Positions 10,990-20,928 of a stretch of DNA of 64,000 nucleotides are shown piece after piece. The DNA comes from Pseudooceanicola onchidii. Its GTDB lineage: Bacteria; Pseudomonadota; Alphaproteobacteria; Rhodobacterales; Rhodobacteraceae. The position numbers and the translations under genes were made by a program. The stretch is from positions 620,001-684,000 of the forward strand of contig NZ_SPUW01000001.1 in assembly GCF_004959925.1 (NCBI RefSeq). The letters are read 5' to 3'. Below the pieces are notes generated by a model. It was given only the letters and a program-made list of their open reading frames with translations. It was not told the DNA's origin and did not search any database. Position 1 is the stretch's first letter, and each line of letters opens with the position of its first letter.

Positions 10990-12498
10990 ATGACCTTCAC
11001 GCCGCAGGGCAAGCACCTGATCGCCGGGCACTGGGTGTCCGGCACCGACACCTTCCGGTCCTCTCCGGCCACGGGCAGCGGGGCAGACTATGCCCGCGGC
11101 ACCGAAGCCGATGTCGACCGCGCCGTAACGGCGGCCGAGGACGCCTTCTGGAGCTACGGCTACCTCTCCCGCGATACCCGCGCGGCCTTCCTTGATGCCA
11201 TCGCCGATGAGATCGAGGCCCGTGGCGCCGACATCACCGCCATCGGCACCGCTGAAACCGGCCTGCCCGCAGCCCGGCTGGAGGGCGAGCGCGGGCGCAC
11301 CACCGGCCAGCTGCGGCTTTTTGCGACGCATATCCGGCTGGGCGCCCATCTGGACGCGCGCCACGATCCCGCCCTGCCGGATCGCAGCCCGCTGCCCCGG
11401 CCGGACCTGCGCATGATCCAGCGCCCGATCGGGCCGGTGGCGGTGTTCGGCGCGTCGAACTTCCCGCTCGCTTTTTCAACCGCCGGGGGCGACACCGCCG
11501 CGGCGCTGGCGGCCGGATGCCCGGTGGTGGTCAAGGGCCATCCCGCCCATCCCGGCACCGGCGAAATCGTGGCGCAGGCGATCCACGCCGCGATCACGCG
11601 CTGCGACATGCACCCCGGCGTCTTCTCCCTGATCCAGGGCGACCAGGTGGGGTTTGCCCAGGCGCTGGTGCAACACCCGCTGATCAGCGCGGTCGGCTTT
11701 ACCGGATCGCTGAAGGCAGGCCGGGCGCTCTTTGACCTATGTGCGCAACGTCCCGAACCGATCCCCTTCTTTGGCGAACTGGGGTCGGTGAACCCCATGT
11801 TCATCCTGCCCGCCGCCGCGCGGGCGCGGGCCGATGACATCGGCACCGGCTGGGCCGGGTCGCTGACCATGGGGGCGGGGCAGTTCTGCACCAATCCCGG
11901 CATCGCGGTCATTCCCACGGGCGCGGATGGCGACCGCATCGTCGCCGCCGCAGCCCGGGCGCTGGCCGATGCCGCGCCACAGACCATGCTGACAGACGGC
12001 ATCGCCGCCGCCTACCGTGAGGGGCAGGAGAGGTTCGCCGCACGCAACGTCGTGCGCCCGGTGGTGACGACCCGCTCGGACGGCCGCAGCGCCACGCCCA
12101 ACCTCTACGAGACCGACGCCGACAGCTACCTGGCCGATCATGGGCTGGGGGAAGAGATCTTCGGCCCCTCGGGCCTGGTCGTCCGCGTGGCGGATGCCGC
12201 GCAAATGGCGCAACTGGCGCGCGGCTTCGACGGGCAGTTGACGGCGACGATCCACATGGACGCCGAAGATGCCGAACAGGCGCGCGACCTGCTGCCGATC
12301 CTTGAACGCAAGGCCGGGCGGATCCTTGTCAACGGCTTCCCCACGGGGGTCGAGGTCGCCGACAGCATGGTGCATGGCGGGCCTTACCCGGCCTCGACCA
12401 ACTTTGGCGCCACCAGCGTCGGCACCCTGTCGATCCGGCGCTTCCTGCGCCCCGTGTGCTACCAGAACCTGCCCGAGGACCTTCCGATCCCCGGCTGA
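10990..12498 (+). CDS. 2-oxoglutarate semialdehyde (2,5-dioxovalerate) dehydrogenase
   Basis: A 502-residue NAD(P)-dependent aldehyde dehydrogenase. The nucleophile is Cys300 in GAGQFCTNPG, the general base Glu263 in FFGELGSVNP, and the cofactor-binding FTGS is at about 237-240. The FFGELGSVNPMF context is typical of the KGSADH branch. It oxidises the KdgD product to 2-oxoglutarate, completing the route into the TCA cycle. It starts 3 nt after udh and closes the operon. Confidence 0.9.
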   Translation: MTFTPQGKHLIAGHWVSGTDTFRSSPATGSGADYARGTEADVDRAVTAAEDAFWSYGYLSRDTRAAFLDAIADEIEARGADITAIGTAETGLPAARLEGERGRTTGQLRLFATHIRLGAHLDARHDPALPDRSPLPRPDLRMIQRPIGPVAVFGASNFPLAFSTAGGDTAAALAAGCPVVVKGHPAHPGTGEIVAQAIHAAITRCDMHPGVFSLIQGDQVGFAQALVQHPLISAVGFTGSLKAGRALFDLCAQRPEPIPFFGELGSVNPMFILPAAARARADDIGTGWAGSLTMGAGQFCTNPGIAVIPTGADGDRIVAAAARALADAAPQTMLTDGIAAAYREGQERFAARNVVRPVVTTRSDGRSATPNLYETDADSYLADHGLGEEIFGPSGLVVRVADAAQMAQLARGFDGQLTATIHMDAEDAEQARDLLPILERKAGRILVNGFPTGVEVADSMVHGGPYPASTNFGATSVGTLSIRRFLRPVCYQNLPEDLPIPG

Positions 12499-12518
12499 CT
12501 TGCCCGGTCACGCCCGGT

Positions 12519-13118
12519 TCAGTCGTCAGGCCGCGTCAGCTCCCACAGCGTGTCGGCGGTGGCATAGTCGCGATACCCCAGCCGGGCCAACGGCGCGGCG
12601 GCGGCGGTGTCGAACCTGCCATCGCGGATGTACTCGTCGCGGATATGGGTCTGCACCACCTGGCCGATCACCAGGTACCGGTCGATCGTGTTGCCCTCGA
12701 TGTCGACCAGCGGCTGGACCGAGATCGTCCGGCATTCCAGCGCGGCGGGGCTTTCGGCCACGAAGGGCGCCCCGACCACCTGCGACACCCCGAGCGTCAG
12801 GCCCGCCAGTTCGAATTCGTTCGCCCCGTCCGGATGGCTGCCCGAGGACACGTTCATCGCATGCTTCAACGCATCCGTGGCCAGCGAAAAGGTGAACTCT
12901 CCCTGCGCCTTGGCGTTCGCGGGCGAATGCTTCATCCCCTCGCTGGTAAAGGCGATCATGTGCGGGGCCGAGCCAAGCGGCATGAAGAAGGAATAGGGGC
13001 CGAGGTTCGGCACCCCGTCGGCGTTCAGCGTGCCGATCCAGCCGATCGGCCGGGGCGCGACAATCGCCTTGAAGGGGTCGTGTTTCAGGATCTCGGGGCG
13101 GTCGGAACCGTAGTGCAT
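12519..13118 (-). CDS. Flavin-reductase-like FMN-binding split-barrel protein
   Basis: A 199-residue protein of the DIM6/NTAB flavin reductase family. The N-terminal region has the typical RPIGWIGTLNADGVPNLGPY. Such proteins bind FMN and either supply reduced flavin to a monooxygenase or act alone; no partner oxygenase is in the window. I chose ATG 13118, with AAGAAGAG upstream, over longer frames. It lies 85 nt downstream of the ABC ATPase on the same strand and could belong to that operon. Function unresolved. Confidence 0.72.
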   Translation of the reverse strand: MHYGSDRPEILKHDPFKAIVAPRPIGWIGTLNADGVPNLGPYSFFMPLGSAPHMIAFTSEGMKHSPANAKAQGEFTFSLATDALKHAMNVSSGSHPDGANEFELAGLTLGVSQVVGAPFVAESPAALECRTISVQPLVDIEGNTIDRYLVIGQVVQTHIRDEYIRDGRFDTAAAAPLARLGYRDYATADTLWELTRPDD

Positions 13119-13203
13119 GGGGCATCTCTTCTTGGGATGCCCCTTCCTGCCACAGCTGCGCCGCCGACCCCAAGGTGCCAAAACGGACAGGCCGGGTGTG
13201 CGA

Positions 13204-14241
13204 TCAGCCGGGGATGGGGCCGGGATGATGGCAGGCGACCACCGCCGCCGGATCCGACACCGGGGCCAGGGGCGGCATGGTCTGGCCGCAAAGCGCCGTC
13301 GCCTTGGGGCAGCGGGTATGGAACCGGCAGCCCGAGGGCGGGTTCATCGGCGACGGCAGGTCACCGGTCAGCACGATCCGCTTGCGCTTGCGTTCCAGGA
13401 TCGGGTCGGGCCGCGGAATGGCCGAGATCAGGGATTGCGTATAGGGATGCTGCGGGTTCGAAAACAGCTCCTCCACCGGGGCCATTTCGACGATGCGGCC
13501 CAGGTACATTACCGCCACCCGGTGCGAGATATGGCGCACCACGCCCAGGTCATGCGCGATGAAAAGATAGGCGCAGCCCAGGTCCTTCTGCAGGTCTTCC
13601 AGCAGGTTCAGGACCCCGGCCTGGATCGACACGTCCAACGCCGAAACCGGTTCGTCCAGCACGATCAGCTTGGGGTTCAGCGACAGCGCGCGGGCAATGC
13701 CGATGCGCTGGCGCTGCCCGCCTGACAGTTCGTGCGGGTACCGGGTGGCCATGTCGGCGGGCAGACGGACCAGGTCGATCAGCTCGGTGATGCGTGTCTT
13801 CAGTGCGGCGCGCGGCAGGTCGGCCAGCCGCAGCCCCTCGGCCAGGATCTGCGCCACCGTCATCCGCGGATGCAACGAGGCCATGGGATCCTGGAAGACG
13901 ATCTGCATGTCGCGACGCAGCTGCCGCAGGTGAGCGTCATCTGCACCGGTCACGTCCTTGCCGCCGACCATCACCTGACCCGAGGTCGGCTGGATCAGCC
14001 GCAGGATGCTGCGCCCGAGGGTCGACTTGCCGCACCCGGATTCACCCACGAGACCAAAGGTTTCGCCCGGCGCGATGTCGAACGAAATGCCCGACACCGC
14101 CTGGACCGCCCCGACTTCGCGGCCCAGCAGGCCGCCCTTCAACGGGAATTCCTTGACCAGGTCGCGCACCGACAATGCCGCCTTCGACGAAATCGGGGGC
14201 AGGGCGGGGACGCCGTCGCGCAGAGGGCTGTTCATGATCAT
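13204..14241 (-). CDS. Dpp/Opp-type ABC transporter ATPase (DppF-like)
   Basis: A 345-residue ATPase. Walker A is GESGCGKST, the signature [15 protein letters not shown] and Walker [13 protein letters not shown]. The C-terminal oligopeptide-transporter extension has the Cys pattern [18 protein letters not shown] 14241 overlaps the preceding TGA by 4 nt (ATGA), which decides the start. It powers the importer encoded upstream (binding protein, two permeases, second ATPase). The substrate is unknown: the family also carries opines, nickel and small polar molecules. Confidence 0.85.
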   Translation of the reverse strand: MIMNSPLRDGVPALPPISSKAALSVRDLVKEFPLKGGLLGREVGAVQAVSGISFDIAPGETFGLVGESGCGKSTLGRSILRLIQPTSGQVMVGGKDVTGADDAHLRQLRRDMQIVFQDPMASLHPRMTVAQILAEGLRLADLPRAALKTRITELIDLVRLPADMATRYPHELSGGQRQRIGIARALSLNPKLIVLDEPVSALDVSIQAGVLNLLEDLQKDLGCAYLFIAHDLGVVRHISHRVAVMYLGRIVEMAPVEELFSNPQHPYTQSLISAIPRPDPILERKRKRIVLTGDLPSPMNPPSGCRFHTRCPKATALCGQTMPPLAPVSDPAAVVACHHPGPIPG

Positions 14242-15227
14242 TCCGCCACCTCCGGCGTTACGGTGGTCAGGGGGAAATGGCAGGCGCTGTCGGTTGCGCC
14301 GGTGACACGCAGGGCCGGGTCCGTCTGGTGGCAGACCGGTTGCGCCACCGTGCATCGCGGCGCGAAGGAACACCCGGGCGGGCGGTTGAAGATCGACGGC
14401 GGCGTCCCCTCGATCTGGCGAAGCGCGCCCGTCCCGTCCAGCGTCGGCACCGCGCCGATCAGCCCGGCGGTATAGGGATGCGCGGTGTTATAGAACAACG
14501 GATCCGTCGGCCCGCGTTCGACGATCCGGCCGCCGTACATCACCGCGATCCGGTCCGCGATGCCCGCGACGACGCCCAGGTCATGGGTGATCATGACCAG
14601 GCCGATGCCCAGTTCCTTGCGCAGATCGCCCAGCAGGTCGAGGATCTGCGCCTGCACCGTGACGTCCAGCGCCGTGGTCGGTTCGTCGGCGATCACCAGT
14701 TCGGGCCGGTTGGCCAACGCCATGGCGATCATCGCCCGCTGACGCATCCCGCCGGAAAATTCGTGCGGGTACTGGCGGATACGCTTGGCCGGCTGCGGGA
14801 TGGCGACCAGCTCGAACAGGCGCTCGACCTCCTTGAGAGCCGTGCGGCGTGACATCGACCGATCATGCAGCAGGATGGCCTCGGCGATCTGGTCGCCCAG
14901 CCGCAGCACCGGGTTGAAGGCCGACAGCGGGTCCTGGAAGATGCAGCCGATCGCCTTGCCCCGGATCTTGCGAATCCGTGCGGACGACATGCCGATCAGC
15001 TCTTCTCCGCGGAACTTGGCGCTGCCGGTGACCCGGGCCCCGCGCGGCAGAAGCTGCAGGAAGGCCATCATGGCAATCGACTTGCCCGACCCGCTTTCCC
15101 CCACGATGCCAAGCACTTCGCCACTGTCGACCGACAGGTCCACACCGCGCAGCGCCTCGGCCCGGTTGCCGTCGGCATCGGTGAATTCGATCCGCAGGTC
15201 GGTCATCTCGAGGAGGGGGGCGGTCAT
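14238..15227 (-). CDS. Dpp/Opp-type ABC transporter ATPase (DppD-like)
   Basis: A 329-residue ATPase. Walker A is GESGSGKS, the signature [15 protein letters not shown], Walker [13 protein letters not shown], and the C-terminal motif [15 protein letters not shown]. It forms a heterodimer with the next ATPase. It overlaps both neighbours by 4 nt (14238-14241 and 15224-15227), giving tight coupling across the permease/ATPase genes. Confidence 0.87.
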   Translation of the reverse strand: MTAPLLEMTDLRIEFTDADGNRAEALRGVDLSVDSGEVLGIVGESGSGKSIAMMAFLQLLPRGARVTGSAKFRGEELIGMSSARIRKIRGKAIGCIFQDPLSAFNPVLRLGDQIAEAILLHDRSMSRRTALKEVERLFELVAIPQPAKRIRQYPHEFSGGMRQRAMIAMALANRPELVIADEPTTALDVTVQAQILDLLGDLRKELGIGLVMITHDLGVVAGIADRIAVMYGGRIVERGPTDPLFYNTAHPYTAGLIGAVPTLDGTGALRQIEGTPPSIFNRPPGCSFAPRCTVAQPVCHQTDPALRVTGATDSACHFPLTTVTPEVAE

Positions 15228-16096
15228 TGGCTTCTCCGGTCGAAAAGGTCGCGCAGGCCATCACCCAGGAACGAGGTCGCCAGCACCACGGTCAGGATTG
15301 CCATGCCGGGGCCGAAGGCGATCCACCAGTTGTAGAACCGGGTCGCCCCTTCGGAAATCATGCTGCCCCATTCGGGCGACGGCGGGGTCGCGCCCAGCCC
15401 GATGAAGGACAGCGAGGCCGCCAGCAGGACGACCTGCCCGAAGTCCATGGTCGCGTTGATCAGCGTCGGCGTCCAGCACAGCGGCAGGACATGCACCCGC
15501 AGCACCCGCAGCGGCGGCGCGCCCCCGGCGACGGCGGCCTCGACATGTTCGCGTTCGCGGACCTCAAGCACCTGCGCCCGCATCAGCCGCGCATAGATCG
15601 GCCACCAGACGATGACCATCGCGATCGAGGCATTGGCCAGCCCCGGCCCCAGCATGGCGGCGACGGCCATGGCCAGCAGGATCGGCGGGAAAGCCACGGT
15701 CACGTCGACGAGGCGCATGATGATCGTGTCCCACCAGCCGCCGAAAAAGCCCGAGATCGCGCCAAGGAAAGACCCGATGGCCACCGCGCAGGCGACCACG
15801 ACGATGGCGATCGGGATCGACCAGACCGCACCGTGCAGGGTGCGGGAAAACACGTCCCGCCCAAGCGCGTCGGTGCCCAGCCAGTGATCCATCGACGGCG
15901 GTTGCAGGCGCCGCCCGACCATCTGCAGCGGATCGGCCAGCGGCCACAGCTGCACGGTCACCACGGTGATCAGCCACATCAGCAGGATCGCGGCCCCGAT
16001 CTTGGCGGTCAGCGGCAGGCGTCTCATCGTGCGCGCGATCGGTCCGGGGGTGCGGCGCGGCGCGATCTGCGCGGCGGGTTGGCTTGCGTCGGTCAT
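15224..16096 (-). CDS. Dpp/Opp-type ABC permease (DppC-like)
   Basis: A 290-residue inner membrane permease. An N-terminal helix (about 30-50) precedes the binding-protein-dependent transport domain with five more segments. The DALGRDVFSRTLHG stretch is typical of DppC, and the EAA loop reads EVREREHVEAAVAGGAPPLR. The start abuts the stop of the DppB-like gene. Confidence 0.87.
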   Translation of the reverse strand: MTDASQPAAQIAPRRTPGPIARTMRRLPLTAKIGAAILLMWLITVVTVQLWPLADPLQMVGRRLQPPSMDHWLGTDALGRDVFSRTLHGAVWSIPIAIVVVACAVAIGSFLGAISGFFGGWWDTIIMRLVDVTVAFPPILLAMAVAAMLGPGLANASIAMVIVWWPIYARLMRAQVLEVREREHVEAAVAGGAPPLRVLRVHVLPLCWTPTLINATMDFGQVVLLAASLSFIGLGATPPSPEWGSMISEGATRFYNWWIAFGPGMAILTVVLATSFLGDGLRDLFDRRSQ

Positions 16097-17110
16097 TCAG
16101 TGCACCTTGATCCGCGGATTGGCCCAGGCATAGGCGATGTCGGTCAGCAGGTTCGCCAGAAGGAAGGCGATCGACCCCACGATGGTCACCCCGCCGATCG
16201 CCGGGTAATCCAGCGACGCCGCCGCGCGCACCGCGTAGGATCCGATGCCGGGCCAGGCAAAGATCGCCTCGGTCAGGACGGCGCCGGTGATGAGGTAGGC
16301 GAAGGTAAAGCCCAGGATCGTCAGCAGCGGGATCATGGCATTGGGCAGCGCATGGCCGACCAGCACCCGCCGTTCGGCAGCGCCCTTGGCGCGGGCCGTG
16401 CGGGCATAGTCCATCGACAGCCCCTCGATCAGCGACGACCGGACAAGGCGCGTGATGACGCCGGTGACGGCCCATCCCAGCACGAAGGCGGGCAGGGCCA
16501 GGTGGGTCAGCGCCTGCACGAAAAGCCCCACGTCGCCCGCGATCAACGCGTCGACAGTGTAGAAGCCGGTGGTATGCGGCGGCGGGTCGACGCGGGGCGG
16601 CAGTCGCCCGGTCCCCGGCACCAGCGAAATGCGCACCGACAGAAGATAAAGAAGGATCAGCCCGGACCAGAAGATCGGCAGCGACGACCCGATCAGCGCG
16701 AAGATCCGCGCGACGCTGTCGATCACCGACCCGCGGAACCGCGCCGACAGAAGCCCAAGCGCCAGCCCCATGACCGTGCCGATGATCATCGCGGCCACGA
16801 CCAGCTCAAGCGTGGCGGGCAGGCGTTCGGCGATATCGGTGGCGACGGGGCGGCGGGTGGTGAACGAGGTGCCCAGATCCCCCTGCACCAGCTTGCCAAG
16901 GTAGACGACGTATCGCACCGGCAAGGGCTGATCGAGGCCCCATTCCGCCTTCACGGCGGCGACGACCTCGGGGTTGGACATCATCCGTTCGGGGACAAGG
17001 GCGGCCAGCGGGTCGCCCTTGGTCATTTGTGACAGAAGAAACGAGACGCTCGCGACCCCAAGCAGCAGGAAGGGAATGGTGATCAGCCGTCTTAGGATAT
17101 ACGCGAGCAT
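16097..17110 (-). CDS. Dpp/Opp-type ABC permease (DppB-like)
   Basis: A 337-residue permease. The N-terminus MLAYILRRLITIPFLLLGV is the usual DppB leader segment, and the GDLGTSFTTRRPV and RTARAKGAAERRV (EAA loop) motifs follow. Six membrane segments are expected. It lies 5 nt after the solute-binding protein stop. Confidence 0.88.
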   Translation of the reverse strand: MLAYILRRLITIPFLLLGVASVSFLLSQMTKGDPLAALVPERMMSNPEVVAAVKAEWGLDQPLPVRYVVYLGKLVQGDLGTSFTTRRPVATDIAERLPATLELVVAAMIIGTVMGLALGLLSARFRGSVIDSVARIFALIGSSLPIFWSGLILLYLLSVRISLVPGTGRLPPRVDPPPHTTGFYTVDALIAGDVGLFVQALTHLALPAFVLGWAVTGVITRLVRSSLIEGLSMDYARTARAKGAAERRVLVGHALPNAMIPLLTILGFTFAYLITGAVLTEAIFAWPGIGSYAVRAAASLDYPAIGGVTIVGSIAFLLANLLTDIAYAWANPRIKVH

Positions 17111-17115
17111 CTGTC

Positions 17116-18702
17116 TTACTTCCGGGAGATTTCGGCCAGCGGCAGGTTGCAGCAGGCCGAGTATCGCACGCCTTCGATATCGTTGCGATAGGCCAGCACG
17201 AGGTTCGGAGAGACCAGCGGAAGGATGATCGCATCCTTCATCATCTCTTCACCAAGCGCGGTATAGGCGGCTTCGGCTTCTTCGCCCGACGAGGCAAGCG
17301 CCTTGGCGTAAAGCTCGGCCTCGGCCGGGTTGGCGACCAGGGCGTCGTTGCCGACCCCGGCGCGACCGGTCCAGGGATAGCCCTCGATCATCGCGAAATA
17401 GGCGACATACTGGCCCGACCCGTAGTAGTCCGGCGCATAGTAGATCGCCGTCACCGGCCATTCGCCCGCACCCAGTTCATCGCGCCAGACCGCCCAGGTC
17501 AGCGGCTTGAGCTCAAGCTCGACACCGACGGCGGCAAAGTCCTGCTGGACCTTCTGCATCATGATGTTGAAGTCGACGCCATAGATGTTGTCGTTGGGAT
17601 AGCCCGCGACCAGCTTGAGATCCGACTGACCGGCGGCGGCCAGCATTTCCTTCGCCTTCTCGACATCCTGTTCACGCGGGGTCAGACCCGCCGTGCCGGG
17701 AAAGCCGTTGGGGATCGGAGCGGCGACCTTGGTGCCGTTGCCGCCCACGGTGAAATCCAGCATCCCGTCATAGTCGATGGCGAGCGCCAGCGCCTGCCGG
17801 ACCTCGGGGGTCAGCACCTCGGACATGCCCTTGGCGCCGGGAATGAAGCCGATGTAGACGAAGTTGAAGGACGGCACGACCTCGGTGGTCACGTCACCCG
17901 ACCGGATCGACTGGGCGGTGTCGGGGTCGATCTGCATGGCGATGTCGACCTGACCGGTTTCCAGCGCCTGGGCCTGGCTGACCGCGTCCTGGATCTGGGT
18001 CACGACGATTTCCGAAAACGCCGGGGCGGTGCCCCAGTAGCTGTCGTTGCGCGCCAGCCGCAGTTCGGCTTCGGGCGAATAGCCCGCCAGTTGGAACGGG
18101 CCGGACCCGGCCGAGTTCTCGAGGAACCAGGGTTCGGCCTTGTCGCCTTCGGCCGCGCCGTCACCGGCAACGGCGCCATTGGCCTCGGCCACTTCGGCGT
18201 TGATGATCCCGGCATAGGGCGCCGAAACCTTGTTGAGGAATTCCGCGTTCGGTGCCTCGACCGTGAACTTGACGGTCTTGGCATCGACGGCTTCGGCACT
18301 GGCCAGCCCGTCCATCAGGAACGACGGCGACGCCTTGAGGTTCTTCAGCCGTTCGAACGTCCATACGACGTCCGAGGCCTCGACCGGGGAGCCGTCGGCA
18401 AAGACCGCGTCCTTCAGCATGAAGGTGAATTCGGTGAAGTCGTCGTTGACCTCCCAGCTTTCGGCCAGGTTCGGGACAAGCGTCTTGTTGTCCGGGTCCA
18501 GCGTCACCAGCGTCTCGTAGACGGCGGTGAGGTAGAACTGGCAGGTGTCGCAGAACGCCCGGCTCGGATCGAGCGAGTTGACGTCCATCGACCGCGCGAT
18601 CACCAGCGTGTCGTCATCCTGGGCCAGGGCAGGGGCGGCGAAGACTGCCGATCCGGCCAGGGCGAGGGCGGTCAGCCCGTGCTTTAGTCTGAAGTGTGTC
18701 AT
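17116..18702 (-). CDS. ABC transporter solute-binding protein, family 5 (DppA-like)
   Basis: A 528-residue periplasmic binding protein. The Sec signal peptide covers about residues 1-25 (ends APALAQ). The SBP_bac_5 body begins DTLVIARSMDVNSLDP, and Cys pairs appear at FCDTCQF and near the C-terminus (SACCN). ATG 18702 is chosen because it gives a clean signal peptide; an upstream ATG at 18744 would overlap the aminotransferase. Co-transcription with the aminotransferase 34 nt upstream suggests an amino compound as cargo, an inference only. Confidence 0.85.
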   Translation of the reverse strand: MTHFRLKHGLTALALAGSAVFAAPALAQDDDTLVIARSMDVNSLDPSRAFCDTCQFYLTAVYETLVTLDPDNKTLVPNLAESWEVNDDFTEFTFMLKDAVFADGSPVEASDVVWTFERLKNLKASPSFLMDGLASAEAVDAKTVKFTVEAPNAEFLNKVSAPYAGIINAEVAEANGAVAGDGAAEGDKAEPWFLENSAGSGPFQLAGYSPEAELRLARNDSYWGTAPAFSEIVVTQIQDAVSQAQALETGQVDIAMQIDPDTAQSIRSGDVTTEVVPSFNFVYIGFIPGAKGMSEVLTPEVRQALALAIDYDGMLDFTVGGNGTKVAAPIPNGFPGTAGLTPREQDVEKAKEMLAAAGQSDLKLVAGYPNDNIYGVDFNIMMQKVQQDFAAVGVELELKPLTWAVWRDELGAGEWPVTAIYYAPDYYGSGQYVAYFAMIEGYPWTGRAGVGNDALVANPAEAELYAKALASSGEEAEAAYTALGEEMMKDAIILPLVSPNLVLAYRNDIEGVRYSACCNLPLAEISRK

Positions 18703-18736
18703 TCTGGGTTTCCCTGTTGGCGCATGAAATGACCGT

Positions 18737-20005
18737 TCACGCATCGATGACCCCCGCCAGTGCGGCGGAGGGTTTCAGCGATGCACGGCTCTGCTTGATG
18801 TCCTCGAAGGCGGCGCCTGTCGCCTCGAGGGTGGTGGCGATGTCCTTGCGGGTCATCGCGGCATTGATGAACATGTTGTGGTAGGGCGACATGTAGACCC
18901 CGCGCTTCATCGCGGCGCGGCAGAAACCGTAGCCCAGGCTGAAGTCCGGATCGTCCTCGAACAGGATCATGGGCAGGGTGACCGGCCCGGTCTGGCGCAG
19001 GGCAAACCCCGTTGCCGCCGCCTGTTCGTCCAGCCCATTGCGCAGGGCCTCACCGATCTGGGTCATGTGTTCCAGGTAATCGCTTTCGCGGACCAGCCGC
19101 AGCGTTTCCAGCGCCGCCGCCATCGGCACAGCCGAGAACCAGTAGGATCCGGTGACGAAGATCGACTTGGCCGCCTCGCGCGCCCGGTCATTGCCCAGCA
19201 GCGCCGAGATCGGCTGGCCATTGCCCAGCACCTTGCCCCAGGCCGACAGGTCGGGGCGCACGCCGATGGTTTCCCACGAACAGTCGCGCGCCAGCCGGAA
19301 CCCGGCCCGCACGTCATCGACCACCAGCAGCGCATCGTGCTCGTCGGCCAGCCGCCGCGCGGTGCGGGCGTATTCGGCATCGGGCAGGGACTGGTCGGCG
19401 AAGGTGTCGTGCCGGAAGGGCGCGGCAAAGATCCCTGCCAGGTCGTCTCCGGCCTCCTTGACCGCATCGGTCAGGGCCTGCGGATCGTTGTAGTCGAAAT
19501 AGATGAAATGCGCCCGGTCCTCGGCCACGACGCCGCCGGGGCGGGGCGTGTTCCAGGGCATCGACCCGTGGTAGGCGTTCTTGGCCAGCAGCACCTTGCG
19601 CTTGCCGCGATAGGCGCGGGCGATCATCAGCGCCATCATCGTCGCATCGGCGCCGTTCTTGCAGAACATCGCCCAGTCGGCGTGGGACACCATGCCGACC
19701 ATCGCCTCGGCCAGGTCGACGATCAGCGGGGACGGGCCGGTCGCCGTGTCGATGCGGGTCTGCTGTTCGCTGACCACGCGGGCAATGTCGGGATGGCCAT
19801 AGCCCAGCAGGTTCGGTCCGTAGCCGCACATGTAGTCGATGTATTCATTGCCATCCACATCGGTGATCCGGGTGCCCTCGGCGCGGGTGAAGAACTGCGG
19901 AAAGTCCTCGGGCATGAGCGCGGTGGACTGGTGGCCGTACATGCCGCCGGGGATGACCTCGGCTGCCCGTTCGCGCAGGGCGCGATCCTTGGAATTGTCC
20001 CACAT
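18737..20005 (-). CDS. Class III PLP aminotransferase (paralogue 1)
   Basis: A 422-residue fold-type I enzyme of the glutamate-1-semialdehyde aminomutase/omega-transaminase group. It opens with EVIPGGMYGH, has the PLP phosphate loop KNGADATM, Asp in VVDDVRAGFR and the Schiff-base Lys258 in SAWGKVLGNG. It resembles the enzyme at 25753-27009 along its whole length (for example VIPGG, YHG, DDVRAGFR). It is the first gene of the ABC transporter operon. It does not sit among haem genes, so GSA-AM activity is unlikely. The substrate is unknown. Confidence 0.82.
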   Translation of the reverse strand: MWDNSKDRALRERAAEVIPGGMYGHQSTALMPEDFPQFFTRAEGTRITDVDGNEYIDYMCGYGPNLLGYGHPDIARVVSEQQTRIDTATGPSPLIVDLAEAMVGMVSHADWAMFCKNGADATMMALMIARAYRGKRKVLLAKNAYHGSMPWNTPRPGGVVAEDRAHFIYFDYNDPQALTDAVKEAGDDLAGIFAAPFRHDTFADQSLPDAEYARTARRLADEHDALLVVDDVRAGFRLARDCSWETIGVRPDLSAWGKVLGNGQPISALLGNDRAREAAKSIFVTGSYWFSAVPMAAALETLRLVRESDYLEHMTQIGEALRNGLDEQAAATGFALRQTGPVTLPMILFEDDPDFSLGYGFCRAAMKRGVYMSPYHNMFINAAMTRKDIATTLEATGAAFEDIKQSRASLKPSAALAGVIDA

Positions 20006-20250
20006 GAGCCTGGTATCCCGTTGGTTTGTAACTGATTTATATCGAGGTTATTGACGGAAAATTCAGCTGACAACTGTTATTGATACGCAGTTGCTGGGTG
20101 TTAACACTTTGGTTTTCAAACTGCGGATTTGCTGTGCAGAGAGGTATTTTATCAAGCAGTACCGGGGGTTAATCCAGCGCAACTGTTTCGGAATTCTGCG
20201 AGTGCACGATGTCCCCGCGCCATCAGTAAGTGATAATTTATTTGATTAAC
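20006..20250. promoter_or_regulatory. AT-rich gap upstream of aminotransferase 1
   Basis: A 245-bp stretch, clearly richer in A+T than the neighbouring genes, separates the TetR stop from the aminotransferase start. It must hold the promoter of the aminotransferase-ABC operon. TGATTTATATC (near 20031) weakly resembles the TGATATATC motif seen elsewhere in the island. I see no gene in it. Confidence 0.4.
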
Positions 20251-20904
20251 TTAGCTGGAAAACTCAGGGTGCGGCAGAAGCTCTTCCGGCAGGTAGATCC
20301 GCAGGTACGCGACCGAGGCGCGCCAGGCCTCCTGCAGGTAGTGATCAGTGATCCGTCCGTGTTCGGCGTATGAGATCATCCAGACCCCGTCCATTACCCC
20401 GATCGAAACCGCCAGCCAGTCTTCCAGCCGGTCAAGCCCGGTGCAGATGAAGCGGCGGCGGAATTCCTCGGCCCGGACCCGCGCGAGTGACGAGTTGCCG
20501 CGCAGGTCCAGCGTCCGCACCTCGGCGCTGACGCCGGCGCCCATGAACAGCCGCAGCGCGGCGGGGCGTCCGTTCAGGTAATCCCGCCCGCGCGACTGGC
20601 GGGTCAGCAGCAGGGTCTGCCACCGATCGGGCGGGGGCGCGATGTGACTGCCCGACAGTTCGGCCAGCTCCTGGTGGAAACGGCGCGCCAGTTCGACGTA
20701 GATCGCGTTGCGGTTGGGGAAGAAGTGATAGACCGAGGGCAGCGGCACCTCGGCCCGTTCGGCGATCATGGCAAGGGTGACTTCGGTGTCGGTGTGTTCC
20801 GCCAGCAGGTCTTCGGTGACGTCCAGCAGGTGGCGCACCCGTTCCTTGCCACGGGTGCGCTGCGGTTGTCGGGCGCTGGACAGTTTCTGGGCGGGTTTCG
20901 TCAT
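20251..20904 (-). CDS. TetR-family regulator (paralogue 1)
   Basis: A 217-residue TetR protein. The N-terminal HTH (about 25-70) ends VYHFFPNRNAIYVELARRF, and a ligand domain follows. It shares blocks such as RPAALRLF-GAGVS and HGRITD with the TetR protein at 27331-28050, so the two are paralogues. It lies 24 nt behind the transketolase pair on the same strand and upstream of the aminotransferase promoter. It probably controls one or both, but no operator was proven. Confidence 0.82.
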   Translation of the reverse strand: MTKPAQKLSSARQPQRTRGKERVRHLLDVTEDLLAEHTDTEVTLAMIAERAEVPLPSVYHFFPNRNAIYVELARRFHQELAELSGSHIAPPPDRWQTLLLTRQSRGRDYLNGRPAALRLFMGAGVSAEVRTLDLRGNSSLARVRAEEFRRRFICTGLDRLEDWLAVSIGVMDGVWMISYAEHGRITDHYLQEAWRASVAYLRIYLPEELLPHPEFSS

Positions 20905-20928
20905 CTCGGCCTCCTGTCCGGGCCGGGA

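Noticed and set aside
15227-17032. 601-codon open frame on + opposite the ABC permeases
   Set aside because: Shadow of two clear permease genes; highly charged and unlike any protein I know.
18737-20005. Glutamate-1-semialdehyde aminomutase (hemL) for aminotransferase 1
   Set aside because: The fold matches, but a second diverged paralogue and the transporter/sugar-acid context point to catabolism, not haem synthesis.
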